Shown: positions 1-10,050, counted from the stretch's first letter. The stretch is 64,000 bases of DNA from CAZAQV01 sp964487255 (GCA_964487255.1 CAZAQV010000023.1:1-64000), one strand, 5' to 3'. The notes: generated by a model not told the origin, from the sequence alone. Numbers and translations: made by a program.

Positions 1-139
1 CAATGGTTGCGTCTTGGCCAACGGCGCCATCCTGCTGTATCGAGCCATCGTCAGACGTTGTGTCAGCGCGTTCGTCGCCGCCGCAACCGAGAGCAAATAT
101 GCATGCAAGCCAAATGTTCGTGATCGATCGGATGTGCAT
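1..139 (-). CDS. lipoprotein, N-terminal part only (runs off the window)
   Basis: The frame is open from an ATG at 139 to the window edge. It gives a short basic start (MHIRS), a hydrophobic stretch and a lipobox reading ALGC at about residue 19, then GGDERAD and an Asp/Gly/Gln-rich linker. That is the usual look of the many lipoproteins in this window, so this is probably a surface or periplasmic lipoprotein. The functional part lies outside the window, so no role can be given. No strong ribosome site is visible before the ATG. The metalloprotease gene ends 69 bases upstream on the same strand. Confidence 0.6.
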   Translation of the reverse strand, partial: MHIRSITNIWLACIFALGCGGDERADTTSDDGSIQQDGAVGQDATI

Positions 140-208
140 GCGGGCCAACGTAGCGCAACACGATTTTGTGTCGAGCCCACTGCTTTTGCGCCACAGTTGG
201 CACCTTGC

Positions 209-2257
209 TCAGTACAACTGAAGCAACTTGACGTTGTCGCCGACCGGCGGAAGCGTTTGCGCGCTCGCTTCGAGCAATGCGCTGTGAAGGTCGAGGTTGG
301 CCTTGCCGCCACTGCGCAAAAGGGGCGCATTGTCGAACGAGCCGCGGTAGTCGGCTTGCCAGCCTTCGTCGGAATCGGTGCGGATGTTGAGCGCACGCGC
401 GACCGAAAGCACCATCGAGTGGGCATGGCGCGCATAGTAGTGTCCCAGTTCGTAGTTGGCTGACCAGAGCGCCTGAATCGACCTCAGTAGGTAGCCGTCG
501 GCGGCTTGCAGTTTGCTGAGATACTTGCCGTGGCCCGGATGCGCGAGAATCTGCGGCAAGACAGAGTTGGCGACGTTGACGTAACGACCGAACATCCAAC
601 GGTCGAACATGTCGAGGTCGAACTGGCTCACCCAGGATTGTCCGCCGAGGTAACCCATGACCGAGCTGCTGAAGTCGCCGAGCCACCCAAAGTAAAAGTC
701 ATTCCTTCCGAAGTGTGCGATGCCGGCTTGCACATCGATGCCGTCGTGCGGGTGGCTCAGGCCCATGTGGTGAGCGACTTCGTGGATGAGAACGTCCGTG
801 TTTCCTTTTCCGGTATCGATGACACCTTGCGATACCCAGGTCATGGGTGAGCTGGAGTAGGGCGTGTCGGTGTACACGCTGCCCGCCAGACCAAGCACCC
901 ACTCCCGCTGCGCATCGCCAATGCCCAGGGACACGGTCATGATCTCGAGATCGGCGTCTCCCTCGAGGTTACGCATGCGCTGGCGGTCAAAATAGGTGTT
1001 CAAATCGTTGAAGAAGTCACCACCCGTGCTCTGGCCATAACAGCTCTCACCGCTGTCCCAGCCTTCCTGCCAGCAATCGTAAAGGTCGATCAGGTCCTTT
1101 GTGGCGTCTTTGGGGTTTTGCTCCACGCTCAGTACATCGAAACGGCGCAGGCCGCTCAGCGCATCGACAAGCCGGTCTTCGCTAAGCTGCGTCGCGTCGG
1201 CGCCGCCCGGAAACTGCACTTGCTGATGGTCGATTTCGATCGCCTCGGGCGCGGTCGCTGTGCGCGAGAGCCAAGGATCATAGAGCGCGGGCGCCACGAA
1301 GAGTTGGTTGATGGCCACGAAGCGTGTGATCAGCGCCAGGTCGTAGGTCACGCTGACAAAGGGTCGGTAGCCGCCCATGTTGCCGTACTCCCAGGTGGGC
1401 GGCATGCGGTAGTCCATGCGGCCGTCGACCGCGGGGTGCGGCGCATACTCTCCGCTGGGCTCGGCATTGGTAATATCCCAGTTGTTGGTCCACGCCTCGG
1501 GGCCAGCCGATAGGTCGTGAAACCAAACGCGGTAGGGAATGCCGCTACCGACCTCGGGGTTGTTGTAGGCCGTGCCGCCCCATGCCGAGACTTTGCGGCT
1601 GCTATAGTTGAGGAAGTCCGAGCTCGTGCCCGCGTCGCTGTCGCGCATTGAGCCGACGCGGTAGACGTGAAAACGAAAGTCGGGGCGACCGAACCAGTTG
1701 ACCAAAAAAACCGTGGGCTTGGTGGTGTCGATGCCCAGCTGGTGCCCGTTTTCGGCCAGCCAGCGCTCCACCGCCTCGGCGTCGATCTCGAAGTTGTGGT
1801 CGATGGTCAGTGAGCGCGCGGCTTGCCCGTTGTAGAGCGTTTGGTGGTCGGTGACCGGCGCTTCTTTGCCGATGGCGATCAAATGCTCAAAGAACGCGTC
1901 TTCGAAGATCGGATCGGCAAATTGAATGTGGGGACGGATGATCGAAGTCCAACCCATTGGCTGAAAGTAAATCCAACCATCGCCGTCGTAGTCGTTGAGC
2001 TTCCAATAAGCTTGCGAGTCGGCGAAGTTCGGCATGATCTGCGCAAACAAGGCCGGGTCGATCTGATTGGGCGCGCTGCCGGGCTGGTAGCCGACGAAGA
2101 CGATATTGACGGGCAACACCTCGAGCACGTGGATCGATTGGCCCGGTGCGAGGACCGAAAAGTCGGGCGTGTCGGCCTGGCTGCCAGAGGCGAACAAGAG
2201 CCCAACCGCGGCGAGTAGCCATGTCAGGGCGGATTTTATTGGTTTTTTTGTCTTCAT
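209..2257 (-). CDS. secreted metzincin-like zinc metalloprotease
   Basis: A 682-residue exported protein. It starts with a signal peptide: basic KTKK, a hydrophobic core, and a likely cut after GSQA near residue 28. Near residue 490 it has HEVAHHMGLSH, the HExxHxxGxxH zinc site of metzincin proteases, where three His bind zinc and the Glu is the general base. The rest, rich in Trp, Tyr and Asp, matches no family I can name. It would act outside the cytoplasm on an unknown protein substrate. The start is supported by the signal peptide, which begins with the first Met. The gene is divergent from the TPR gene at 2386, leaving about 130 bases for both promoters. Confidence 0.8.
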   Translation of the reverse strand: MKTKKPIKSALTWLLAAVGLLFASGSQADTPDFSVLAPGQSIHVLEVLPVNIVFVGYQPGSAPNQIDPALFAQIMPNFADSQAYWKLNDYDGDGWIYFQPMGWTSIIRPHIQFADPIFEDAFFEHLIAIGKEAPVTDHQTLYNGQAARSLTIDHNFEIDAEAVERWLAENGHQLGIDTTKPTVFLVNWFGRPDFRFHVYRVGSMRDSDAGTSSDFLNYSSRKVSAWGGTAYNNPEVGSGIPYRVWFHDLSAGPEAWTNNWDITNAEPSGEYAPHPAVDGRMDYRMPPTWEYGNMGGYRPFVSVTYDLALITRFVAINQLFVAPALYDPWLSRTATAPEAIEIDHQQVQFPGGADATQLSEDRLVDALSGLRRFDVLSVEQNPKDATKDLIDLYDCWQEGWDSGESCYGQSTGGDFFNDLNTYFDRQRMRNLEGDADLEIMTVSLGIGDAQREWVLGLAGSVYTDTPYSSSPMTWVSQGVIDTGKGNTDVLIHEVAHHMGLSHPHDGIDVQAGIAHFGRNDFYFGWLGDFSSSVMGYLGGQSWVSQFDLDMFDRWMFGRYVNVANSVLPQILAHPGHGKYLSKLQAADGYLLRSIQALWSANYELGHYYARHAHSMVLSVARALNIRTDSDEGWQADYRGSFDNAPLLRSGGKANLDLHSALLEASAQTLPPVGDNVKLLQLY

Positions 2258-2385
2258 GTCGGCCTCTCCAGTCTCTTAAAGACAAAGGCGTAACAAAGCT
2301 TGTTACGGCGGTTACATCGACCGACATCGCGGCGCCTCGGGCTTGTCACAGGCCTTGGCGCAGTCGACAATCGCCCGGGCCGGCC

Positions 2386-4446
2386 ATGGACATCGACACC
2401 CAACGTGTGAATGAAGCCCTCGAATCCGGAGACTTTGCTGGCGCCTATAGCCTGCTCAAGGACCACGAAGGCGAGATCAGCGCCGAGCTACTCGAACTTC
2501 GGGCGCGCGCAGCTTACGGCAGCGGCGATTACGAAGGGGCGCTCACCGCGTACGAGACGCTGCACCGCCTTCACCTCGATGCGGGACGCACCGTTGAGGC
2601 CGCGGCCGCTGCGGTGACCGTCGGCATGTATTTGATGATGGACACCGGCCTGATGGCGCCGGTGCGGGCGTGGCTTGCGCGCGCCGAGCGGCTGATCGCG
2701 GACGACCCCGACTGCCCCGTATGGGCCGCGCTGTCGGCGATTCGCACTTACGAGCGTTTCATGTGTGGCGACATGGAGGGAGCAGGTCGCTGCGCCGAGC
2801 AGGCGATCGAGATCGGCACGCGTTACGACATGACGCAGCCCATCATGGTCGGCCGCATGGCGCTGGGACGCGTTCGTTTTCACAGCGGCCAAATCGATGA
2901 AGGCCTTCGCATGCTCGACGATGTGGCGCTTGAGCTAAGCACCGGCGCACTGGACCCGCTGACCACGGGCATGATGTGGTGTGAACTTATCTGCGCCATG
3001 CAATGGGTGGGGCAATACGACCGCGCCGAAGAATGGACCGAGGCCATGGAACGCTGGCGCCAGGGAGCCGCATTCGGCAGTCTCACCGGACGCTGTCGCG
3101 TGCACCGCGCCGAGATCATGCGCATGCGCGGCCCTTGCGACGCCGCGGAGCAAGAAGCGCTCTTGGCGTGTGAAGAGCTGCGACCTTGGATGCGCCGCGA
3201 GTACGGCTGGCCGCTGACCGAACTTGGCAACGTGCGCTTTCGTAAGGGCGATTTTGCTGGCGCCGAAGAGGCGTATCTGGCTGCGCATCAAAATGCCTGG
3301 TCCCCACAGCCGGGGCTTGCCTTGCTGCGCCTTGCGCAGGGACGGGTGGAGGAAGCGTGTGCGCTTATCGACAACGCTTTGCGTGACCCCTTCGACATCC
3401 CATCCAAGGAATATCCACCCGCGGGTGGCCTGCGCCGGGCGCCGCTGCTCGACGCGCAGGTTGTCATCGTGCTCGCGGTGGGTCGCGTCGAAGACGCGAA
3501 GGCCGCAGCTGCGGAACTCTCCGAGATCGCCGAAAAGTACCGCAGTCGCACCATTGCCAACAACGCCATGGCGGCGCGTGGGCGCATCGCGCTTGCGGAG
3601 AGCGAGCACGATAGAGCGATCGTTGCGCTCAAGACAGCGGTTAACGAGTTTATGGCGCTGCGCATGCCCTTTGAGGCCGCCTCGCTTCGCATGGTCTTGG
3701 CCGAGGCGCATCAGAGCGCGGGCGACCCACAAAATGCGGAGCTTGAGCGAAGCGCTGCGCGCCGCTGCTTCGAAGAGCTTGGCGCTCAGCTTTGGGTAGA
3801 GCGCTGCGCACCTTCTCGCGATGTGGATCGGGCGCCAGAGGCCGACAATACGCTCAACCAGGCGGAGCAGGCGCAGCAGCAGGCCGCGTGCGTCTTTCGT
3901 TGCCTCGGCGACATGCGCGCGATCACCTTCGATGGCACGAGCATTGTGCTCAAGGACCTCAAGGGCATGCGTTATCTTGAGCGGCTGCTTTGTGAGCCAG
4001 GCCGCGAGTTTCATGCGCTCGACATGGTTGAGGTGGAGCGCGGCGCCCTGCCCACGGGGCGGGAGCATGCGGTGGTCGACTCAGGGCTTGAGGTCTTCGA
4101 TGCCACTGCGCGCGATGCGTACCGCCGGCGTTTGCGCGAAGTCGAGGACGACATCGCGGAAGCCGAGGCCAATAACGACCTTGAGCGCCTGCGGCTCGCG
4201 CGCGCAGACCGTGACTTTTTGGTTGACGAACTGGCTCGCGGCGTAGGCCTTGGCGGGCGCGCACGAAAGGTGGGAAGCGGCGCGGAAAAAGCGCGCACCA
4301 GCGCGACGCGCTCGCTCCGCTATGCGCTCGACCGTATCGCCACGCATCACCCAAGCCTGGGTGAGCACTTGCAGCGTACGGTGCAAACCGGCACCTACTT
4401 TCAATACGCGCCCGACCCACAAGCCAAGCTCCGCTGGCACACCTAA
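2386..4446 (+). CDS. large tetratricopeptide-repeat protein with a conserved C-terminal region
   Basis: The frame is open from 2146, but the ATG at 2386 (MDIDTQRVNEALESGDF) is the sensible start because upstream codons overlap the divergent promoter region. The product is 686 residues, mostly Ala/Glu-rich helical repeats of TPR type (for example ESGDFAGAYSLLKDHEG and GDYEGALTAYETL). The last 170 residues carry a conserved-looking segment (KGMRYLERLLCEPGREFHAL) followed by a charged coiled-coil-like helix. I know this tail from TPR or AAA regulators of myxobacteria and actinobacteria; its biochemical role is not clear to me. No signal peptide, so it is cytoplasmic. It is probably a scaffold or signalling protein; no partner is evident nearby. 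Confidence 0.75.
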   Translation: MDIDTQRVNEALESGDFAGAYSLLKDHEGEISAELLELRARAAYGSGDYEGALTAYETLHRLHLDAGRTVEAAAAAVTVGMYLMMDTGLMAPVRAWLARAERLIADDPDCPVWAALSAIRTYERFMCGDMEGAGRCAEQAIEIGTRYDMTQPIMVGRMALGRVRFHSGQIDEGLRMLDDVALELSTGALDPLTTGMMWCELICAMQWVGQYDRAEEWTEAMERWRQGAAFGSLTGRCRVHRAEIMRMRGPCDAAEQEALLACEELRPWMRREYGWPLTELGNVRFRKGDFAGAEEAYLAAHQNAWSPQPGLALLRLAQGRVEEACALIDNALRDPFDIPSKEYPPAGGLRRAPLLDAQVVIVLAVGRVEDAKAAAAELSEIAEKYRSRTIANNAMAARGRIALAESEHDRAIVALKTAVNEFMALRMPFEAASLRMVLAEAHQSAGDPQNAELERSAARRCFEELGAQLWVERCAPSRDVDRAPEADNTLNQAEQAQQQAACVFRCLGDMRAITFDGTSIVLKDLKGMRYLERLLCEPGREFHALDMVEVERGALPTGREHAVVDSGLEVFDATARDAYRRRLREVEDDIAEAEANNDLERLRLARADRDFLVDELARGVGLGGRARKVGSGAEKARTSATRSLRYALDRIATHHPSLGEHLQRTVQTGTYFQYAPDPQAKLRWHT

Positions 4447-4513
4447 GCGGAGCTTGTTGAGGAAGTCGCAGAGGCAATCAGCCATGAGCACACGAAGTGC
4501 TAGAATGTAGACG

Positions 4514-5758
4514 ATGGCATCGTCGCCGCAGGTTTTCATTTCGATGTCGTCGGCCGTTGCTGTCATCGTACTGACCGGTTGTGGGCGTCTCCATTTCGAA
4601 TATCAAGGTCGCGCCGAGGCTTCGGTGTCGGATGGCGACATGGGTGGTGATGGCGCACAAGACGGCGCCACGCCGAGTGACGGTGGCGATGCATCCGGGC
4701 CTGGGGATGCTGGCAACGTGGTCGATGCAAACCTGGTTGATGCTAGTCAGGTTGATGCAAGTTCGGATACCGGCGTTGTCTTGGGGAGTGCGAATATCGC
4801 ATTTGTCACGCAGGCGCTGTTTGCCGGCGACCTTGGCGGTCTCAGCGGCGCCGATCAGAAGTGCCAACAAGAGGCGGACGCCGCGGGCTTGCCGGGGAGC
4901 TATGTTGCGCTGCTCTCCAATGGCACGCTCAACGCGCTCGATCGACTGCAAGAGCAGCCGGGTTGGGTACGCACCGATGGGCGCGTGTTTGTCTCCTCGG
5001 TTCAGAGTTTGCGCGACAGGCGGATCTTCTACCCGCTCATGCTTGATGCATTGGGCAATCGTCGCTCGGGATCGGCGCATACTGGAACAGATATTTATGG
5101 GCAAACCAGTGCGAGTCGTTGCCAAGATTGGACCGTCGCAGACGGAGATTCCTCCATGCGAGGAATGGTGGATGCCGGAAACGAGCGTTGGCTCGGAGGA
5201 AACACCACACCGTGCAGCAATCTCGCTGCGCTTTACTGCTTCTCGATCGATCGCGGGCCGGCTCCCGCACCGGATATCCCGAGCGGCGGCCGCATCATGT
5301 TCGTCGCACCTTGGGCAGATGTCGTTTCAATCGACCAAAGTTGCCAGCAAGCAGCCAATAACGCTGGGCTTAACGGAACCTTCACCGCGGCCGTGGCGAC
5401 CACGGCTGAGAGCGCGGCCGAGCGGGTGGGGCTCACTGGTTTCCCGTGGAAGCGTCCCGACGGCGCGGTGGTCTTCAACTCACTTGCCGACCTGCAGTCG
5501 GGGCTCATTCTTGCGCCTCCGATCGTTCAGGCCAACGGCGCATTTGGTGTATCGATATTTGCGATGACCGGCGGACCGAGCTTCTTCGAGCCAGCGTCGA
5601 CGGGCGCGCAAACCTGTGAGGACTGGACGAGCCGCACGGCCCCCGATACCTACAAATATGGGACCCCCTACATCGCGAGCCCGCGATGGTTTTCGTGGGG
5701 ATTCGCTTCCCTGCTTTGCGACAGTGTCAACCGAAACCACTTTTGCCTTTCACAATAG
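4514..5758 (+). CDS. lipoprotein with two DUF1554/endostatin-like domains
   Basis: A 414-residue lipoprotein. The N-terminus has a hydrophobic segment ending in the lipobox VLTGC near residue 23, then a long Asp/Gly/Ala linker (DGGDASGPGDAGN). Two related domains follow. Each begins with a beta strand and a conserved Cys/Ala helix: IAFVTQALF..LSGADQKCQQEADAAGL near residue 95, and IMFVAPWAD..DQSCQQAANNAGL near residue 262. This is the pattern of the DUF1554, endostatin/C-type-lectin-like fold found in surface lipoproteins of Leptospira and myxobacteria. Ligand unknown. The gene lies alone, convergent with the transglycosylase-like gene, with only 26 bases between their stops. Confidence 0.75.
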   Translation: MASSPQVFISMSSAVAVIVLTGCGRLHFEYQGRAEASVSDGDMGGDGAQDGATPSDGGDASGPGDAGNVVDANLVDASQVDASSDTGVVLGSANIAFVTQALFAGDLGGLSGADQKCQQEADAAGLPGSYVALLSNGTLNALDRLQEQPGWVRTDGRVFVSSVQSLRDRRIFYPLMLDALGNRRSGSAHTGTDIYGQTSASRCQDWTVADGDSSMRGMVDAGNERWLGGNTTPCSNLAALYCFSIDRGPAPAPDIPSGGRIMFVAPWADVVSIDQSCQQAANNAGLNGTFTAAVATTAESAAERVGLTGFPWKRPDGAVVFNSLADLQSGLILAPPIVQANGAFGVSIFAMTGGPSFFEPASTGAQTCEDWTSRTAPDTYKYGTPYIASPRWFSWGFASLLCDSVNRNHFCLSQ

Positions 5759-5784
5759 GCATGGGTGGCCAGGGCATCCGACCA

Positions 5785-7692
5785 TCAATAGTGTTTGTTT
5801 CGAAGGTGGTAACTCCATGCGGCTGAAGGGGTATTGTATCGGTCTTCAATATAGGTAAGACCTGCTTCGGTTTGTACAAGTGGATCCAAAATGGCGAGTG
5901 TCCCGTACTGGCCGTGCGCGCGACCTTCCATTACGTGCCCATAACCGACAATCTCCCAGGTGCTATCCAAAAACTGAAACAGGCCCGAGGCGGTCGAACT
6001 GGTGTTCGCTGCCGAGTTATCAAACCATGATTCGCGCCAGACGATGCGCTGCAGATCCTGCCAGTTGCTGCCGGTGTGCCAGCCATGCTTCTTCGCTTCC
6101 TGGTACACGAGATGGTAGGCGTACTGTCGATCGATGCGCGCATCGCCAGGGTTGAGCTGCTCAGGTCGCGCGTAGGGATGGGGCAGCCCGATGAGCGCGA
6201 CACCATCTTCTTGCGCGCCTGCCAGCAGGTCGCTCGAATCTGCATAGGACAGGCCGCCGACGTCGGGGTGTCCCGTTTCGAGCGCGGCGGGGGGCGTCTG
6301 TTCTGCGATGAGCTTTTCGACGAAGGCATGAAGTTCCGCGAATCGTGCATTCACCTTCCCTTCGTTGCGGAGCAGGCGGGTCAATCGGGCCATCTGCCGC
6401 ACAGCGCGCACGGAAAGCTCTCCGCTTTGTTCGTACTCGGACAAGGCTTCGCGGATCGAAGCGTTCAAGCCGAGCAGGTCAGCAAAAGGCTCTTTGAAGT
6501 AAACCTGGGCGAACTCGATGCCCGTCTCATCTTTGACGCGCTGCTCGAAGCGCGCAAACTCGGCCTGATAAACCGCTGTTGCTATATGCGCTCGCAATTG
6601 TTGCTTGTCGTTCAAGTGGCTCAAAAGGTCGTTGATACGTTTGCGCTCACCGTCGTTGAGGCTCCACCAACCGCCCTCCGCCATGCGGGCCAAGAGCTCT
6701 TTCACGCCTGCAATTTCCGCCATCAGGTCCGAGAGTCCTGGCGTCTTGCGTAGTTCGGCGAGCGTCATATCCGTCTCGCGCTGCACCTTTTCTTCGAAAG
6801 AGACCAGAGCTGCGTCTATCGTCGCGCTGTGCGCGCGCTTCAGCAGCGTGCCGAACGATGAAAAAATCGAGAACGGTCCACTCCACGATGAAAGTAAGCC
6901 AGTGCCATCATTGTCCTTGCCCTTTGCGGCGAACGTCTCCGCTTGAAGTTGGTAGCGAAGGGCGTCGGCACGCTCGGCACGAGAGAGTCTTGCGGTGACA
7001 TCATCCTCGGAGCGGCTGTTTGTCTCCGCCAGAGATGAGTTCCTCAGTTCAATCTGCTTTTTGAAGAAGAAGAAAGATACGATCGCGTTGATCAGGCTGC
7101 CTTTGCCACCCTCGCTGCCTGCCGATGCCGCACCATTGCCTGTCGATGCCGCACCACTGCCCGTCGATGCTGCACCATTGCCCGTCGATGCCGCACCATT
7201 GCCTGTCGATGCCGCACCATTGCCTGTCGATGCCGCACCATTGCCTGTCGATGCCGCACCATTGCCTGTCGATGCCGTACCACTGCCCGTCGATGCTGCA
7301 CCATTGCCTGTCGATGCCGCACCATTGCCCGTCGATGCCGCACCATTGCCCGTCGATGCCGCACCATTGCCTGTCGATGCCGCACCAACGTGTGGGCGTT
7401 TGCTTTCGACCGATGAACTTCCCTGTGTCTCGGTTGAGAGGGCTTCACTCACGCCTGCATGCGAGCGACCACCCACGTCGACATCACCCATGGCGGTGCG
7501 ATCGGACGCGGCTCTGCCTGCTAGCGCTTGCTGCGCTGCAGACCCGAAGGACCAGTGCGCTGCGAGGCTCGCCAAGGCCACGACCAGCACCACTGCCAAG
7601 TACCCAACATGCCCGCTGCCACGAGCATCTGACCATAACGACGCGAAAGCATACATCACCTCACCATGAAGCACAGATGGTGCCAGTCCCAC
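5785..7692 (-). CDS. membrane-anchored transglycosylase-like protein with Ala-Ser-Thr-Gly-Asn-Gly repeats
   Basis: A 635-residue protein. After a short lead it has one N-terminal membrane segment (VGYLAVVLVVALASLAAHW), then a low-complexity stalk of about 12 near-identical 7-residue units (ASTGNGA) at residues 100-190. A hydrophobic KKK-flanked patch (AIVSFFFFKKQ) and a long charged helical region follow. The last 120 residues contain RESWFDNSAANTSSTASGLF and then FLDSTW, the ExxW...A.G..Q pattern of lysozyme-fold lytic transglycosylases, with the Glu of RESW the likely catalytic acid. It probably cleaves peptidoglycan from the periplasmic side. A Met at 7656 could also be the start. The N-terminal leader resembles that of the protein at 16527, which suggests a small paralogous family. 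Confidence 0.65.
   Translation of the reverse strand: MGLAPSVLHGEVMYAFASLWSDARGSGHVGYLAVVLVVALASLAAHWSFGSAAQQALAGRAASDRTAMGDVDVGGRSHAGVSEALSTETQGSSSVESKRPHVGAASTGNGAASTGNGAASTGNGAASTGNGAASTGSGTASTGNGAASTGNGAASTGNGAASTGNGAASTGNGAASTGSGAASTGNGAASAGSEGGKGSLINAIVSFFFFKKQIELRNSSLAETNSRSEDDVTARLSRAERADALRYQLQAETFAAKGKDNDGTGLLSSWSGPFSIFSSFGTLLKRAHSATIDAALVSFEEKVQRETDMTLAELRKTPGLSDLMAEIAGVKELLARMAEGGWWSLNDGERKRINDLLSHLNDKQQLRAHIATAVYQAEFARFEQRVKDETGIEFAQVYFKEPFADLLGLNASIREALSEYEQSGELSVRAVRQMARLTRLLRNEGKVNARFAELHAFVEKLIAEQTPPAALETGHPDVGGLSYADSSDLLAGAQEDGVALIGLPHPYARPEQLNPGDARIDRQYAYHLVYQEAKKHGWHTGSNWQDLQRIVWRESWFDNSAANTSSTASGLFQFLDSTWEIVGYGHVMEGRAHGQYGTLAILDPLVQTEAGLTYIEDRYNTPSAAWSYHLRNKHY
7118..7393 (-). 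repeat. in-frame 21-bp minisatellite in the transglycosylase-like gene
   Basis: About thirteen tandem 21-bp units, each coding ASTGNGA with a few N-to-S or A-to-T changes. All keep the reading frame. Units are nearly identical at the DNA level, which suggests recent expansion by slippage and probable length variation between strains. It codes a flexible, O-glycosylation-like stalk. Confidence 0.9.
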
Positions 7693-7819
7693 GGAGTAAG
7701 TAAACTCAATGTTTTCAATGGGGTGCTGGGGTCAGCGCAAGCCCGGGCGGCGCCTTACGCGTTCCAGTGATGGCTGCGGAATCACATAGCTCTGTCGGAC
7801 TTGGATGCAGGGATGCAGG

Positions 7820-9919
7820 CTAGCAGCCGTTGTTGGCGTCCCAAAAGACGTTGGCGTCGTTGTTTCGCACGACGATCGTGCTTTGGACATAGGGCGTGTC
7901 GATCTGGATGTGCGGGCTGCGCGTGGAGCGAACCCGATTTTGCTCGATGATCACGTCCTGCGAGCACTGACCAGGGCTGCGCCAATCGCCAACATGGATG
8001 CCGTTCCAGTACGCCCCTTCCACGTCGTTGCCGCGAATCAAGATGCCCCGACCGCTTAGGTGCATGCCGTGGTTTCCAGAACGGCGAATCACGTTGTCGA
8101 GGATTTGAAACTTGTGATCCACGGACCCCGTCTCGTTGTGATAGGCAACGATGGCGTCAGCGTTGGGCCCGTTGGGTTGCACCGCGATATAATCGCGTGC
8201 GCGCGAGTTATCGAGCAGCTGGTTGTCCTGCACTCGGACATCAACGGAGCCCGTGAAGTCGAGCCCCGCCGTCAGCGTGTCGGTGACTGTGTTGAGACGA
8301 AACACCAGGCGAGTACCGCGCGGCGCGTAAACACCGGCGCAGATTCCCGTCCACGCTGCGGCGTTGACTTTGGGGTAGCCGATATCGTCGATCGTGTTCT
8401 CGCGAATCAAGATGTCGGTGCCCGAATCGAATACCAGGCCATGGCATCGGGGATTGCCGGAGGTGTAGTTGTTCTTGGTGCGAACGAGTCGGTTGTTGAC
8501 GATGCGCACCGATTTGACTTGGGAGCCAACGACCAGGTGTTTTACGCGGTGCGCGCCATCGATCCCCAGGTCGGCCAACGTGGTCTCGTCCGCGACCTGA
8601 ACGAGCACGCCGCCTTCGAGTCCGTTCCCTGCGATGATCGTCGCCGAACGGTTGGCGTCTGGTCCTCGCAACGTACAGCCGCGTGGAACGACAAGCGTTC
8701 GCTCCGTCAGGTATTGGCTCTTCGTCACGAGCTCCACGACTTCGTTTGTCTGGCAGCGCGCCAAATGCCAGGCCACGCTTCCCGTTCTGGTAGCATCGCC
8801 GTGATCGGTGATGTTTTCCTTCGCGGCAAGGTGTGTGCGTGGTTCCGAGCGGTGCACGCCAATCGTGGTGCGGCCATCGCGGTCCCAATCGCCAGCCAAG
8901 GGCCAGTCTGAGCTTCGCCCAAAACGAAAAGCGGGAAGTGCGTCTTCGCTGCGAAAGCCGTTGTTGATGATGAACTGGTTGCCCCGTACGATCGCCACGG
9001 TGTCGACGCCGTCTCCGTCCCAGTCGCCGACGATCGGCCAATCTCCAGCTCGACCGAATGTGTAATTCTTCTGGGCGCGTGGGTTCGACGTTTGGCTCTG
9101 GTTGCTGAGCAATATTTGACCGTCGCGAAAAATGCCGACGGTGTCGATGCCATCGCCGTCCCAGTCCCCGACCAACGGAATATCCGTGGCGCGACCATAG
9201 GAGACCGAGTCGGCTCCGCTATTGGAAGCAAGAGTTCGGCGCAGATAAAAGACCCCGTCTCGCCACACGCCGATCGTGTCTTTGCCATCGCCGTTCCAGT
9301 CGCCCGCGAGCGGTCGGTCGGTCGCGCGTCCGAACGCAATGATGCGGTCTGCCGCTTTGTCGCTCAGGCTGTTGTTGAGGTGAAAATCCGCGAGACGCCA
9401 AATTGCTACCGTGTCGACACCGTCGCCGTCCCAGTCACCGATCAAAGGAACGTCGCCCCGCGTGCCGAAGTCGAAACGACATTGCGCAGGGCCCGCATTT
9501 GCACGGTTGCGCAAGAGAAAACGAGAGCCAGGCGTGTTGCTTGACGTCTGCGTATCGCACACGAGGATGGGAATCGGACCAGCATCGGCTACACTCGACG
9601 CGTCGGACGCCCCTGCATCCAACTGCGCTGCAGCGCCATCGACCACAGCGCCATCGACCACAGCGCCATCGACCACAGCGCCATCCCGAGAAGCATCGGT
9701 ACGTAGCTCCTCCGCGTCACGCGAGGAGCCGTCCAGCCACGCGGCTGAACCGTCTTGTGTTTCAGCATCTGCGTGGTCGGTCGCCGTGTCGAGGTCGCCG
9801 TCGCACCCCGCGGCGATGGTGACGAGACCAGCGCAGACCCAGAACGAGGCGATGAGCTGACCCCAGGCGAGATTCGAAACTCGTTGTGCGCCACATGCCA
9901 TACCGAAAACATACAACAA
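7820..9919 (-). CDS. lipoprotein with FG-GAP-like repeats and a right-handed beta-helix
   Basis: A 699-residue lipoprotein. The lipobox TIAAGC sits near residue 38, followed by an Asp/Ala linker that includes a short tandem VVDGA repeat (DNA about 9640-9690). Residues 130-370 hold five or six copies of a D(V/I)PLxGDWDGDGxDTVxIxR repeat, the calcium-loop (DxDGDG) signature of FG-GAP or VCBS beta-propeller blades. Residues 400-690 are of parallel beta-helix type, with recurring IRENTI, VRVQDNQL and ILIRGNDV rungs, as in polysaccharide-binding or lyase folds. It is probably a cell-surface protein that binds or cuts a polysaccharide; no catalytic residues were identified. The start is uncertain because the lead before the hydrophobic core is long. 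Confidence 0.75.
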   Translation of the reverse strand: MLYVFGMACGAQRVSNLAWGQLIASFWVCAGLVTIAAGCDGDLDTATDHADAETQDGSAAWLDGSSRDAEELRTDASRDGAVVDGAVVDGAVVDGAAAQLDAGASDASSVADAGPIPILVCDTQTSSNTPGSRFLLRNRANAGPAQCRFDFGTRGDVPLIGDWDGDGVDTVAIWRLADFHLNNSLSDKAADRIIAFGRATDRPLAGDWNGDGKDTIGVWRDGVFYLRRTLASNSGADSVSYGRATDIPLVGDWDGDGIDTVGIFRDGQILLSNQSQTSNPRAQKNYTFGRAGDWPIVGDWDGDGVDTVAIVRGNQFIINNGFRSEDALPAFRFGRSSDWPLAGDWDRDGRTTIGVHRSEPRTHLAAKENITDHGDATRTGSVAWHLARCQTNEVVELVTKSQYLTERTLVVPRGCTLRGPDANRSATIIAGNGLEGGVLVQVADETTLADLGIDGAHRVKHLVVGSQVKSVRIVNNRLVRTKNNYTSGNPRCHGLVFDSGTDILIRENTIDDIGYPKVNAAAWTGICAGVYAPRGTRLVFRLNTVTDTLTAGLDFTGSVDVRVQDNQLLDNSRARDYIAVQPNGPNADAIVAYHNETGSVDHKFQILDNVIRRSGNHGMHLSGRGILIRGNDVEGAYWNGIHVGDWRSPGQCSQDVIIEQNRVRSTRSPHIQIDTPYVQSTIVVRNNDANVFWDANNGC

Positions 9920-10050
9920 GACGCCAACAATTCATGGTCAATCGTTTACGCGACCTTGAGGGTGAACCGTCATGGTGGTTAACAATCGGTTAATAGGTCG
10001 CGTTCGGTAGTGTTCGGCTGGCTCGTCTCGTGCTGGTTGTACTGTGCGGG

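Noticed and set aside
2935..4068. 377-residue minus-strand ORF
   Set aside because: Antisense to the TPR gene, no recognisable domain, composition typical of a high-GC shadow frame.
7118..7393. Regular 21-bp repeats resembling a CRISPR array
   Set aside because: There are no spacers; the units are contiguous, in frame, and code a low-complexity protein stalk.
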